This document shows, piece after piece, positions 1 through 5,895 of a stretch of DNA of 8,590 nt. The DNA is taken from contig JADGCM010000071.1 in the NCBI GenBank assembly GCA_015228995.1, positions 1 to 8,590 on the forward strand, in the 5' to 3' direction. Position 1 is the first letter of the stretch. Each line of letters opens with the position of its first letter. The notes below the pieces were generated by a model. It was given only the letters and a program-made list of their open reading frames with translations, was not told the DNA's origin and searched no databases. The position numbers and the translations under genes are program-made. The DNA comes from Magnetococcales bacterium. Lineage in GTDB: Bacteria; Pseudomonadota; Magnetococcia; Magnetococcales; JADGCH01.

Positions 1-1
1 T

Positions 2-1345
2 TCGGTGGATACGGACACGCCCGTCGCCCCTTCTGGCTTACAAGTCAATGGCAGTTTGGCAGCAACCAACGTGGTCTTGAGCGGTGCGGGACTAGCGATC
101 ACCGGGAACGGCAGCGATGGCGCTACCGTAGCAATATTTAATGATGTCAATAAAAATAGTAAGATAGACGCCGATGAGCTGTTAACGACCACTAAAATCG
201 AGGGGGCAACCTGGGCAGCCAGCATCGACCTTTTTGGTGGCACGCACGCCATCAAAGCCATCCAAACCAACGTTGCCGGTACAGTCAGTAAAGCCTCAAC
301 GGCGTTGCCGATTGTCGTCCAGACGCCGGGTGGTTTCGACTTGGCCGCAGACGATGACACCGGCCTTTCTAAAACGGATAACATCACCAACAAGGGCAGT
401 GCCCTGACCATTTCTGGGACGGCTGCCGGGGCTGCCAAGGTGAGCTTGTTTATCGATGGCACTGCGTTTGCGATGCTATCGGTCTCAAAAGGGCTATGGA
501 AAACAGATCTGGCCTTGTCCCATAGCGACGTCCCCTATGCCATCACCGCGACCCAAACCGATGCGGCGGGCAATAGCAGCGAGCCATCGATACCATTTCT
601 ATTGGTGGTCGATAAGGCAGCCCCGGCAGCACCGACCGATATGGCCGTCGCCGATATGGAACCCTCCGACCGCTATATCACCAACAAAACGGCTGGGCTG
701 GTCATCAGTGGCAGCGGCGAGCCGGGTGCCAGTATTGCTCTGTTGGAAGGCAAAGCCAGCTTGGGGACGGCCAGCGTTGGCAGTGGTGGCAAATGGCAGC
801 TCACCCTGGCCAAAATCAGCAATGGTCAACACGCGCTGACGGCCAAACAAACCGACGTTGCCGGCAATATTGGTCCAGTGTCGAGTCAGGTCTTGCTGGT
901 CAGTGTTGACTCGGTAGCCCCGGCAGCTCCAAGCAATTTGAAATTCAACAATAATAGCCATGTCGTTAGCGGTAAAGGCGAAAAGGGCGCGACCCTGGCG
1001 CTGTTCAGAGACATCGATAACAACGGCAAATTGGACCCCGCCAGCGATGTGATCCTTGGCAGCAGCGTCGTTAAGGCCAATGGCAACTGGGGTGTTGCGG
1101 TGGATCTGGCTATCGGCAAATACAATAACATCAAGGCTATCCAAACCGACTCAGCTGGCAATGTCAGCAAGGCCTCCAGCGCCTTAAACATCACCATCGC
1201 CGCCGCTGGCCTGACACGGGTGGTGCAGAGCTATATTCACCCTTCACCCCCCGACGCCCTTTTCCACTTTTCACCCTCTCCCTTTGTGGGAGAGGGCAGG
1301 GTGAGGGGTGCGATAGATGAGCGGATGACGCTGTTGACAGGTTAA
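2..1345 (+). CDS. Bacterial Ig-like (Big_13-type) repeat protein, 5'-truncated by the window edge
   Basis: The reading frame is open to the left edge, so this is the C-terminal part of a longer surface or secreted protein; residues are counted from the GTG at position 5. Four tandem Ig-like domains of about 90-105 residues are visible, at roughly 1-110, 111-210, 211-310 and 311-402. Three are introduced or followed by a P/A-rich linker of the type DSVAPAAPS, and each carries the hallmarks ISGSGEPGA, GKW and TQTDAAGN seen in Big_13-type domains of adhesins and biofilm proteins. Domains 1 and 4 contain an acidic loop resembling an EF-hand (D47-N49-N51-D55-E58 and D336-D338-N340-D344), which suggests calcium binding. 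From about residue 404 to the end the Ig pattern stops and the frame runs through a palindromic DNA repeat. No LPXTG, RTX nonapeptide or transmembrane anchor is seen at the C-terminus. The role is probably cell-surface adhesion or matrix, by inference; the ligand is unknown and the signal peptide, if any, lies outside the window. Confidence 0.85.
   Translation, partial: SVDTDTPVAPSGLQVNGSLAATNVVLSGAGLAITGNGSDGATVAIFNDVNKNSKIDADELLTTTKIEGATWAASIDLFGGTHAIKAIQTNVAGTVSKASTALPIVVQTPGGFDLAADDDTGLSKTDNITNKGSALTISGTAAGAAKVSLFIDGTAFAMLSVSKGLWKTDLALSHSDVPYAITATQTDAAGNSSEPSIPFLLVVDKAAPAAPTDMAVADMEPSDRYITNKTAGLVISGSGEPGASIALLEGKASLGTASVGSGGKWQLTLAKISNGQHALTAKQTDVAGNIGPVSSQVLLVSVDSVAPAAPSNLKFNNNSHVVSGKGEKGATLALFRDIDNNGKLDPASDVILGSSVVKANGNWGVAVDLAIGKYNNIKAIQTDSAGNVSKASSALNITIAAAGLTRVVQSYIHPSPPDALFHFSPSPFVGEGRVRGAIDERMTLLTG
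1238..1310. repeat. Palindromic intergenic-type repeat (CCCTCTCCC/GGGAGAGGG) inside the 3' end of the Ig-protein gene
   Basis: The core is a perfect 9-bp inverted repeat, CCCTCTCCC (1274-1282) and GGGAGAGGG (1288-1296), around the 5-base loop TTTGT. Outer arms CACCCTTCACCC (1238-1249) and GGGTGAGGGGTG (1299-1310) are also complementary at 11 of 12 positions, the odd one being a T-G wobble, so the unit can form a two-tier hairpin or cruciform. Sequences of the form 'cacCCTCTCCC...GGGAGAGGGcagggtgagg' are familiar as dispersed repeats in many proteobacterial genomes. It is unusual here because it lies within an open reading frame and supplies about 25 codons (residues 412-436). No T-run follows the stem, so it is not a classic intrinsic terminator, although it could slow RNA polymerase or protect the 3' end of the mRNA. 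Only one copy is clear in this window. Confidence 0.75.
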
Positions 1346-1362
1346 GGATGAGAGTTCACAAT
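1334..1362 (+). promoter_or_regulatory. Predicted sigma70 promoter for the nagZ operon
   Basis: A perfect -35 hexamer TTGACA (1334-1339) is followed after exactly 17 bases by CACAAT (1357-1362), which matches 4 of 6 positions of the -10 consensus including the key A2 and T6. Transcription would start near 1369, giving a leader of about 32 bases before the nagZ start at 1401. The -35 element overlaps the last codons of the preceding Ig-domain gene, so nagZ can be expressed independently of it. This is a prediction from sequence only. Confidence 0.55.
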
Positions 1363-1400
1363 GGGAAGGGATAAAAATATCGAAGGATGAATAGGCGTAT

Positions 1401-2519
1401 ATGTCTCCCGAGCTAATTGGACAGCGTTTGGTTATAGGTTTGGCCGGGCCAGAACTTACTGCGGCAGAGGAACGATGGTTGCGGCAACAGCCTCCGGCCG
1501 GGGCGATCTTGTTTGCCAGAAATATCGTTACCCCGCACCAAGTAGTGGCGTTGGTCAACCAAATCCGCTCGACTGTTTACCCAACCCCAACGTTATGGAT
1601 CGATCAGGAAGGGGGACGGGTGCAACGCATCCGGCAGCCACTGATTGACTACCCACCTGCGGCTTGGTTTGGGGCGATGGAACAACAGCACGGACCAGCT
1701 GTGGCCCATCGGCTGCTATCGGTGGCGGGGCAGTTGTGTGGCATGGAATTGGCCGCGCTGGGCATTGGCGTCGATTGTGCCCCGGTGCTTGATATCGGTA
1801 CGGTTGGCGCCGACCCGGTGATTGGCGATCGTGCCTTTGGTTGCCACCCGGACACCGTGATTCGTTTGGCTGGCCATTGGCTGGATGGCCTGCAACAGGC
1901 TGGTGTCATGGCGGTGGGTAAACATTTTCCCGGTCATGGTGCGGCGCAATCGGATTCACATAAGACGTTACCCACTGTTGATAAAAGCCACCATGAGCTA
2001 TCGAACTGGGAGTTACAACCATTCCGGCAGCTGTTGTCGCGTTTGCCCGCTTTGATGACCGCCCACTTGGTGGCCACTGGTATCGATGCCGAGCAACCGG
2101 CTACTTGGTCGGCGCCGCTATTGCTTGATCTGCTGCGTAGCACGTGGCATTATGAGGGTCTGATTGTTTCTGATGCGTTAGAAATGGGGGCCTTGTCTGG
2201 CACGCTGGCAGATCGCGCTTACCGGGCCATACAGGCAGGTTGTGACCTGCTGCTCTGTTGCACCGGTCGGGTTGAGGATGGTCAGTCCGTGCTGGAGGGG
2301 GTGGCACAGGCCCTCTGTCAGCAGCCAGTCGCTGTTGTACAACAGGCCAGTACCCGGATTGAGCGCTTGTTAGCGCCCTATCGTGGCCTCCCTCCCAGGG
2401 GTTGGGATGCTCTGTTGCAAGATGCTTGGTACCACGAGCAACGGGCATGGTTTGAACAACAGCTGTGCCAGCTGGGGTACGGTGCTCAGTCATTGGCAGC
2501 CGATCCCACCAGTAGTTAA
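1401..2519 (+). CDS. nagZ: NagZ, cytosolic beta-N-acetylhexosaminidase (GH3)
   Basis: NagZ removes N-acetylglucosamine from GlcNAc-1,6-anhydroMurNAc(-peptide) in the cytoplasm during peptidoglycan recycling. Its products feed cell-wall resynthesis and, in species with AmpR, can act as inducers of AmpC beta-lactamase. The 372-residue protein is slightly longer than the E. coli enzyme (341). GH3 landmarks are present in order: ILFARNI (36-42), DQEGGRVQR (68-76), the KHFPGHG substrate-binding motif (174-180), the flexible-loop DSH (185-187) whose His and Asp act as the acid/base dyad in NagZ, and the nucleophile D258 in SDALEMGAL. There is no signal peptide, consistent with a cytosolic enzyme. 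The ATG at 1401 is preceded by AGG at 1393-1395, five bases away, and by AAGG at 1383-1386. It is the first gene of an apparent operon with the DUF971 gene (13-base gap) and the Sel1 gene. The last roughly 30 residues extend past the usual barrel and are not conserved in my judgement. Confidence 0.97.
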   Translation: MSPELIGQRLVIGLAGPELTAAEERWLRQQPPAGAILFARNIVTPHQVVALVNQIRSTVYPTPTLWIDQEGGRVQRIRQPLIDYPPAAWFGAMEQQHGPAVAHRLLSVAGQLCGMELAALGIGVDCAPVLDIGTVGADPVIGDRAFGCHPDTVIRLAGHWLDGLQQAGVMAVGKHFPGHGAAQSDSHKTLPTVDKSHHELSNWELQPFRQLLSRLPALMTAHLVATGIDAEQPATWSAPLLLDLLRSTWHYEGLIVSDALEMGALSGTLADRAYRAIQAGCDLLLCCTGRVEDGQSVLEGVAQALCQQPVAVVQQASTRIERLLAPYRGLPPRGWDALLQDAWYHEQRAWFEQQLCQLGYGAQSLAADPTSS

Positions 2520-2523
2520 GGAG
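2517..2523 (+). promoter_or_regulatory. Ribosome-binding site that fixes the DUF971 start
   Basis: TAAGGAG fuses the nagZ stop codon (TAA, 2517-2519) with a strong Shine-Dalgarno AAGGAG (2518-2523), nine bases before the ATG at 2533. The frame is open further upstream to 2383, but this site and the family's usual length favour the start at 2533. It also suggests that ribosomes finishing nagZ can restart on the next gene. Confidence 0.8.
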
Positions 2524-2532
2524 TCTGGTCTT

Positions 2533-2943
2533 ATGTCTTATGGCAGCAAACAACTTCCCACTGAAATTCGTCAGCTCACGGCAGAGCGCAAGGTCATCAT
2601 CAGTTGGGACAGCGGCGAACGGTTCGAGTATTCGATGGAATATCTGCGCGTGACTTGTCCGTGTGCCGACTGTCGCGGTCATACCCCGAGCCAACGCAAA
2701 TTGATTGATGGCAAAATCGATGTCACCATCCGGTCAATCACGCCGGTGGGGCATTATGCGGTCAAAATCATCTTCAGTGACGACCACGACAGTGGTGTCT
2801 ATTCATGGGAAACCTTGTATGACCTGGGGCAACAGCAATCGAGCTATTGGCAGGACTATTTAGACCAGTTGCAGGCGGCTGGTAAACGTCGCCGTCCATC
2901 GGTCTTCATGATTAAACCGATGCCCGCCACGCCACGAGCTTGA
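2533..2943 (+). CDS. DUF971 / gamma-butyrobetaine hydroxylase N-terminal-like zinc protein
   Basis: A 136-residue stand-alone member of the family that forms the N-terminal domain of gamma-butyrobetaine dioxygenase (GBBH-like_N, DUF971). The core runs from about residue 13 to 110. It carries CPCADCRGH (42-50) and later DDHDSGVYSWETLYDLG (83-99). By analogy with human BBOX1, where three Cys and a His bind zinc, the likely ligands are C42, C44, C47 and H85. No 2-oxoglutarate dioxygenase domain is attached, so it is not a hydroxylase itself. The same domain is found fused to Mrp/ApbC-type P-loop ATPases such as plant HCF101, so a role in iron-sulfur or metal handling is possible but unproven. 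The tail (117-136) is basic and proline-rich. It lies 13 bases after nagZ and its TGA is two bases before the ATG of the Sel1 gene, so the three are probably co-transcribed and the last pair translationally coupled. The family assignment is secure; the function is not. Confidence 0.93.
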   Translation: MSYGSKQLPTEIRQLTAERKVIISWDSGERFEYSMEYLRVTCPCADCRGHTPSQRKLIDGKIDVTIRSITPVGHYAVKIIFSDDHDSGVYSWETLYDLGQQQSSYWQDYLDQLQAAGKRRRPSVFMIKPMPATPRA

Positions 2944-2945
2944 CC

Positions 2946-3305
2946 ATGAACCCTCCTGGATTGATGCAACGCTTTTTTATGTCGGTGCTGCGCTACGCTG
3001 CCAACAAGAACATTGCTTTGGCCCAATACATGTTGGGAGTCATTTATGACCAAGGCCGGAACGTGGCGCAAGATCCGGTGCAGGCGGTCGAATGGTTTCG
3101 TAAGGCCGCCGAACAGGGCTACGCCGACGCTCAGTTTAGCCTCGGTGGTATGTATGCCAAAGGGGCCGGCGTCGCGCGCAACAACAAAGAATCGCTCAAG
3201 TGGCTACGCCTGGCTGCTGAACAGGGACACACCGACGCCCAGCAGCTGTTGGAGGCTGCCAACAGTAAAAACACGGGGCGTCCCCCGGCTGGCAAAGGCC
3301 GCTAG
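2946..3305 (+). CDS. Small Sel1-repeat (SLR) protein
   Basis: A 119-residue protein with two complete Sel1-like repeats, about residues 24-58 (AQYMLGVIYDQG...A.EWFRKAAEQG) and 59-94 (AQFSLGGMYAKG...SLKWLRLAAEQG), and the first helix of a third (95-105). These helix pairs form a curved alpha/alpha scaffold that usually binds other proteins. A basic, disordered tail follows (AGKGR). The N-terminus has a short hydrophobic patch (FFMSVL, 10-15) but no convincing signal peptide or membrane helix, so a cytosolic adaptor is the simplest reading; many longer Sel1 proteins are exported. The ATG at 2946 comes two bases after the DUF971 stop (TGACCATG) with only a weak GAG upstream, which points to translational coupling; an in-frame TTG at 2940 is a less likely start. 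Its stop codon overlaps that of the convergent aldo/keto reductase. The partner is unknown. Confidence 0.9.
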   Translation: MNPPGLMQRFFMSVLRYAANKNIALAQYMLGVIYDQGRNVAQDPVQAVEWFRKAAEQGYADAQFSLGGMYAKGAGVARNNKESLKWLRLAAEQGHTDAQQLLEAANSKNTGRPPAGKGR

Positions 3306-4132
3306 AGTAGGGCCGTGATGGCCTCGCACTCGCCAGGGGTCAGCTCAAACTCGAAGATCGCTAGGTCTTCTTGCATGTGCAGCGTCGAGGTCGTGCCGGT
3401 GAGGGGGACGATACCGACTTGGCTCACATAACGAAAGAATAGTTGGGCAGCGGTGCGTCGGTATTTTTTTGCCAGTGCTTGCAGCGTCGGATGGGCTAAA
3501 ATCCTGGGATTGGCCGATAGGGTCCAGAAGCTCTGGTAGCTGATCTGCTGTTGGTGACAAAAGGCGCGGATGGTCTGATCGTACTGGGTGGCGGCATAAA
3601 ACCGATTCTGTAACACGGCCGGTTTGATACGAGCGGCGTGGTACAGCTGTTCCAGTTGTTGCAGATGGTAACAATTGCTGAGGCCCAATTGCTTCACCCC
3701 ACCGGCGTCGTGCAGCTGCTCCATCGCCTGCCATACCGTCAGCGTTTGTGCCGGATTGGCCAGCGGCGAATGCAGCACCAAGCAGTCCAGATAGCTGGTT
3801 TGCAGATTTTTAAGAGACATCTGCAACGATTGGGCGACCTGTTCGCTGAGGCTGGCACGCGGATCGTAAGGCACACGTGCCGGATCCTGGCCATCCAGTG
3901 GCGTGAATTTGCTTTGCAGATAGAGCTCGGTACGTTCTACCAGACCGCGCCGCAAGCTGGTGGCTACTCCCTCGCCAACGCCCGCCTCATGGTAATGTTT
4001 GGGTTGACAGGCGGTATCAATGCCGCGAAAACCAAGTTCAATGGCTTGCTCTACCAGCGTTGCGGTGCGCTCCTGTTTCCAAGCTGTGCCATAGATAATA
4101 CCCGGCCTATTCGTGTTGTGGTTTGTCGTCAT
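3302..4132 (-). CDS. Aldo/keto reductase family oxidoreductase
   Basis: A 276-residue (beta/alpha)8 NAD(P)H-dependent oxidoreductase that would reduce a carbonyl compound; the substrate is not predictable. The catalytic tetrad of the superfamily is intact: D39 (GIDTA), Y47 (KHYHEAGVG), K75 (LYLQSKFTP) and H121 (DCLVLHSP). The nicotinamide-contacting GLSN (150-153) and QN (175-176) are also present. In the usual IPKS-type cofactor loop the sequence is VPLTGTTSTLHMQEDL (242-257), so the lysine that commonly contacts the NADPH 2'-phosphate is absent. I chose the ATG at 4132 because ATGA overlaps the dnaX stop by four bases. A GTG four codons upstream (4144) is possible and would overlap dnaX by 16 bases. 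The gene is therefore translationally coupled to dnaX, the place where ybaB and recR sit in many bacteria. At the 3' end its TAG overlaps the TAG of the convergent Sel1 gene. Confidence 0.94.
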   Translation of the reverse strand: MTTNHNTNRPGIIYGTAWKQERTATLVEQAIELGFRGIDTACQPKHYHEAGVGEGVATSLRRGLVERTELYLQSKFTPLDGQDPARVPYDPRASLSEQVAQSLQMSLKNLQTSYLDCLVLHSPLANPAQTLTVWQAMEQLHDAGGVKQLGLSNCYHLQQLEQLYHAARIKPAVLQNRFYAATQYDQTIRAFCHQQQISYQSFWTLSANPRILAHPTLQALAKKYRRTAAQLFFRYVSQVGIVPLTGTTSTLHMQEDLAIFEFELTPGECEAITALL

Positions 4133-5721
4133 TTGGCTACACACCGTATGATTTCTGCGTTAAATAACTTCTGGACAGCCTGTACAACGCTGTGATCCCG
4201 CACTTGCTGCTCTAACTGTTGTTGCACGGTTGCTTGTTGCCGCTCCGTTGCCTCTTGTAACGTTTCTGGGCGCTGCGGCGGTGGGTCACAGCTGCTGGTG
4301 GGTGCAGCCGCCGCCTGTACCACGACATGACAACGGTCATAACCTATTTTTTGGAGGGACTCGGTCAACGTCTGCTGCAACCGCCGCGGGGTCGCAAAAC
4401 AGTCATTGGTGAGCTGCAGCCGCAACGATAACGACGGACCAGCACCGTCATGACGATCCAGCCATCTAAAATCAAGACAAGTGAGTTGCTGACGCAGCTT
4501 TAAGGCTAAAGCCGATTGATCGGCCTGCTGCTCAATTGTAGCAACTAATTCACCCCAATTCTTGGCCCTGTTGCCGGTTATAAGAGTTTTTTTTTGTTCC
4601 GGCGTTCCGAGTAAACGCTCAATCAAATCATCCATGTTCGGGATAGGCCGTAAATGGGCCACCCGCAAAAGCGCCATTTCTAAGGCTTGCCAGGGTAGAT
4701 CGGCTTGACGGACATCTTGGGTGGTACGCAACAACACTTGATAGATCATCTGCAATTGTTCGGGTGAGGTGGTTGCCACCAACTCCATCAGTGGCTGTTG
4801 CTCTGGCGTACCAGATGCTGTTGGAATGGCGTGCAGCAGCGTCAGCTCATGCAACAACTCCAGCAGGTGATTGATTAATGCCACCGGTTCGACCCCATCT
4901 TGGTAAAACAGCGCCGCATCTCTCAGTATAGCGGCGGTGTCTCCTTGCAACAGAGATTGTAATATAGCTATCACCCCGTGGCGATCAGTCAGTCCCAGCA
5001 GGGTATGAACCGATTGCCAATGTACCTTGCCATCGCCGTGAACGATGGCTTGATCCAGCAACGATAACCCATCCCGTACCGAGCCGTCGGCTTGGCGGGC
5101 AATCAGCTCCAGTGCTGCCACCTCAAAAGGGATCTGTTCTGTGGTCAGAATGTGACTAAAATGGTCGATTAGTTCGGCACGGGTCAACCGCTTCAGGTCG
5201 TGGCGTTGGCAGCGACTGAGAATGGTGGCCGGGATTTTACGCGCCTCGGTGGTGGCGAAGATAAATTTGACATGTTGCGGCGGTTCTTCCAGGGTTTTAA
5301 GTAGGGCATTGAACGACTGCGTCGTCAACATGTGTACTTCGTCAAGGATATAGATTTTGAAGCGCGACAAGGCTGGGGTATAGCGCACGGTGTCGAGAAT
5401 ATCGCGCATCTGATCGACCTTGGTGCGCGACGCCGCATCAACCTCTAACACATCGGGGTGTTTCCCAGCTAGAATTTCTAAGCAAGAGGGACATTGTTGA
5501 CACGGTCGCGCCGAGATACCGACGTGACAATTCATACACAATGCCAGCAGGCGCGCCAGCGTCGTTTTGCCAACCCCACGGATACCGGTAAACAGAAAAG
5601 CATGCGGCAACCGCCCGCTATGCAAGGCATTGCTCAAGGTTTGCACGACGTGCGGTTGACCCACCAAGCCATCAAAAAGATGGGGGCGCCATTTACGTGC
5701 TAGAACGACATAAGAAGACAT
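4129..5721 (-). CDS. dnaX: DnaX, DNA polymerase III tau (and probably gamma) clamp-loader subunit
   Basis: DnaX is the AAA+ motor of the clamp loader that opens and loads the beta sliding clamp at replication forks; tau also ties the polymerase cores and the DnaB helicase together. Landmarks in order are Walker A GIRGVGKTT (46-54), four zinc cysteines C65, C74, C77 and C80 (the E. coli zinc spacing shifted by one), Walker B ILDEVH (125-130), sensor 1 in ATTE (156-159), the arginine finger in SRC (R170) and sensor 2 in GSVRDGLS (R216). Domain III ends near residue 378. The remainder (379-530) resembles a tau C-terminal domain, but the long proline-rich linker of E. coli tau (643 residues in total) is much shortened. 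Codons 376-379 form a run of nine A, a likely slippage site that would give a gamma-like short form. The ATG at 5721 begins the family-typical MSSYVVLARKWRP; no strong Shine-Dalgarno is visible before it. The gene starts 30 bases after the SRP RNA and overlaps the following aldo/keto reductase by four bases. Confidence 0.97.
   Translation of the reverse strand: MSSYVVLARKWRPHLFDGLVGQPHVVQTLSNALHSGRLPHAFLFTGIRGVGKTTLARLLALCMNCHVGISARPCQQCPSCLEILAGKHPDVLEVDAASRTKVDQMRDILDTVRYTPALSRFKIYILDEVHMLTTQSFNALLKTLEEPPQHVKFIFATTEARKIPATILSRCQRHDLKRLTRAELIDHFSHILTTEQIPFEVAALELIARQADGSVRDGLSLLDQAIVHGDGKVHWQSVHTLLGLTDRHGVIAILQSLLQGDTAAILRDAALFYQDGVEPVALINHLLELLHELTLLHAIPTASGTPEQQPLMELVATTSPEQLQMIYQVLLRTTQDVRQADLPWQALEMALLRVAHLRPIPNMDDLIERLLGTPEQKKTLITGNRAKNWGELVATIEQQADQSALALKLRQQLTCLDFRWLDRHDGAGPSLSLRLQLTNDCFATPRRLQQTLTESLQKIGYDRCHVVVQAAAAPTSSCDPPPQRPETLQEATERQQATVQQQLEQQVRDHSVVQAVQKLFNAEIIRCVAK
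4587..4595 (-). other. A9 slippage site in dnaX (tau/gamma switch)
   Basis: On the coding strand the run reads CAA AAA AAA ACT: nine consecutive A residues spanning codons 376-379, just where the clamp-loader domain III ends. An mRNA gaining one A, or a -1 ribosomal slip on A-AAA-AAA, adds twelve residues after K378 and stops at the TGA at 4552-4550, giving a 390-residue product. Loss of one A adds two leucines and stops at the TAA at 4580-4578, giving 380 residues. Either product would be a gamma-like clamp loader without the tau C-terminus. E. coli makes gamma by -1 frameshifting at A-AAA-AAG, and Thermus thermophilus by transcriptional slippage on nine A. I see only weak downstream hairpins (for example CCAA-GAA-TTGG), so the Thermus-like mechanism seems at least as likely. 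Confidence 0.7.
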
Positions 5722-5751
5722 CGTACAACCAAACGGACGGATTGGGGATAA

Positions 5752-5866
5752 GGGCGGCCATCACCAGGAACACCGCGGCACACAAAGAATCCAGCTACCG
5801 CTGCTACCTTCCGGTCCTGACGGGGTTTACCAGCCTTTGCTGCGCGGGTCCTGACTGCAACCGCCC
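5752..5866 (-). ncRNA. ffs: Signal recognition particle RNA (4.5S, small bacterial type)
   Basis: The RNA partners Ffh and FtsY to bring ribosomes making inner-membrane proteins to the membrane. Read on the minus strand, the universally conserved apical hairpin is present (plus-strand 5800-5821): UCAGGACC, a GGAA tetraloop, then GGUAGCAGC. The closing pairs differ from E. coli (ACC/GGU instead of UCC/GGA) in a compensatory way, which supports a functional RNA. The 5' GGGCGG (5866-5861) pairs with the 3' CCGCCC (5757-5752), and the arms between them (CAGGA...CCGCG against CGCGG...UCCUG) continue the rod. The resulting length of about 115 bases matches the 114-base E. coli RNA; ends are set by this pairing and may be off by a few bases. 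It lies 29 bases after the pit stop and 30 bases before dnaX. The ffs-dnaX neighbourhood recurs in other bacteria. No consensus promoter or intrinsic terminator is obvious on either side. Confidence 0.93.
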
Positions 5867-5895
5867 ATCGAGTAGGTGACACAGCAGGCCATTGA

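Noticed and set aside
599..1144. Long open frame on the minus strand opposite the Ig-domain gene
   Set aside because: It mirrors the repetitive Ig coding sequence, has no recognisable domain, and the plus-strand product shows clear repeat structure.
1361..1390. Possible nine-codon leader peptide (ATG at 1361, TGA at 1388) before nagZ
   Set aside because: It begins within the predicted -10 element, so the predicted transcript would not contain its start, and it has no good ribosome-binding site or attenuator hairpin.
2383..2532. Longer version of the DUF971 protein starting within nagZ
   Set aside because: The extra 50 residues come from an alternative frame of nagZ, and a strong Shine-Dalgarno sits before the ATG at 2533.
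3462..3470. T-run in the aldo/keto reductase as a second slippage or terminator signal
   Set aside because: It is shorter than the dnaX run, has no preceding hairpin, and the frame continues normally with conserved residues on both sides.
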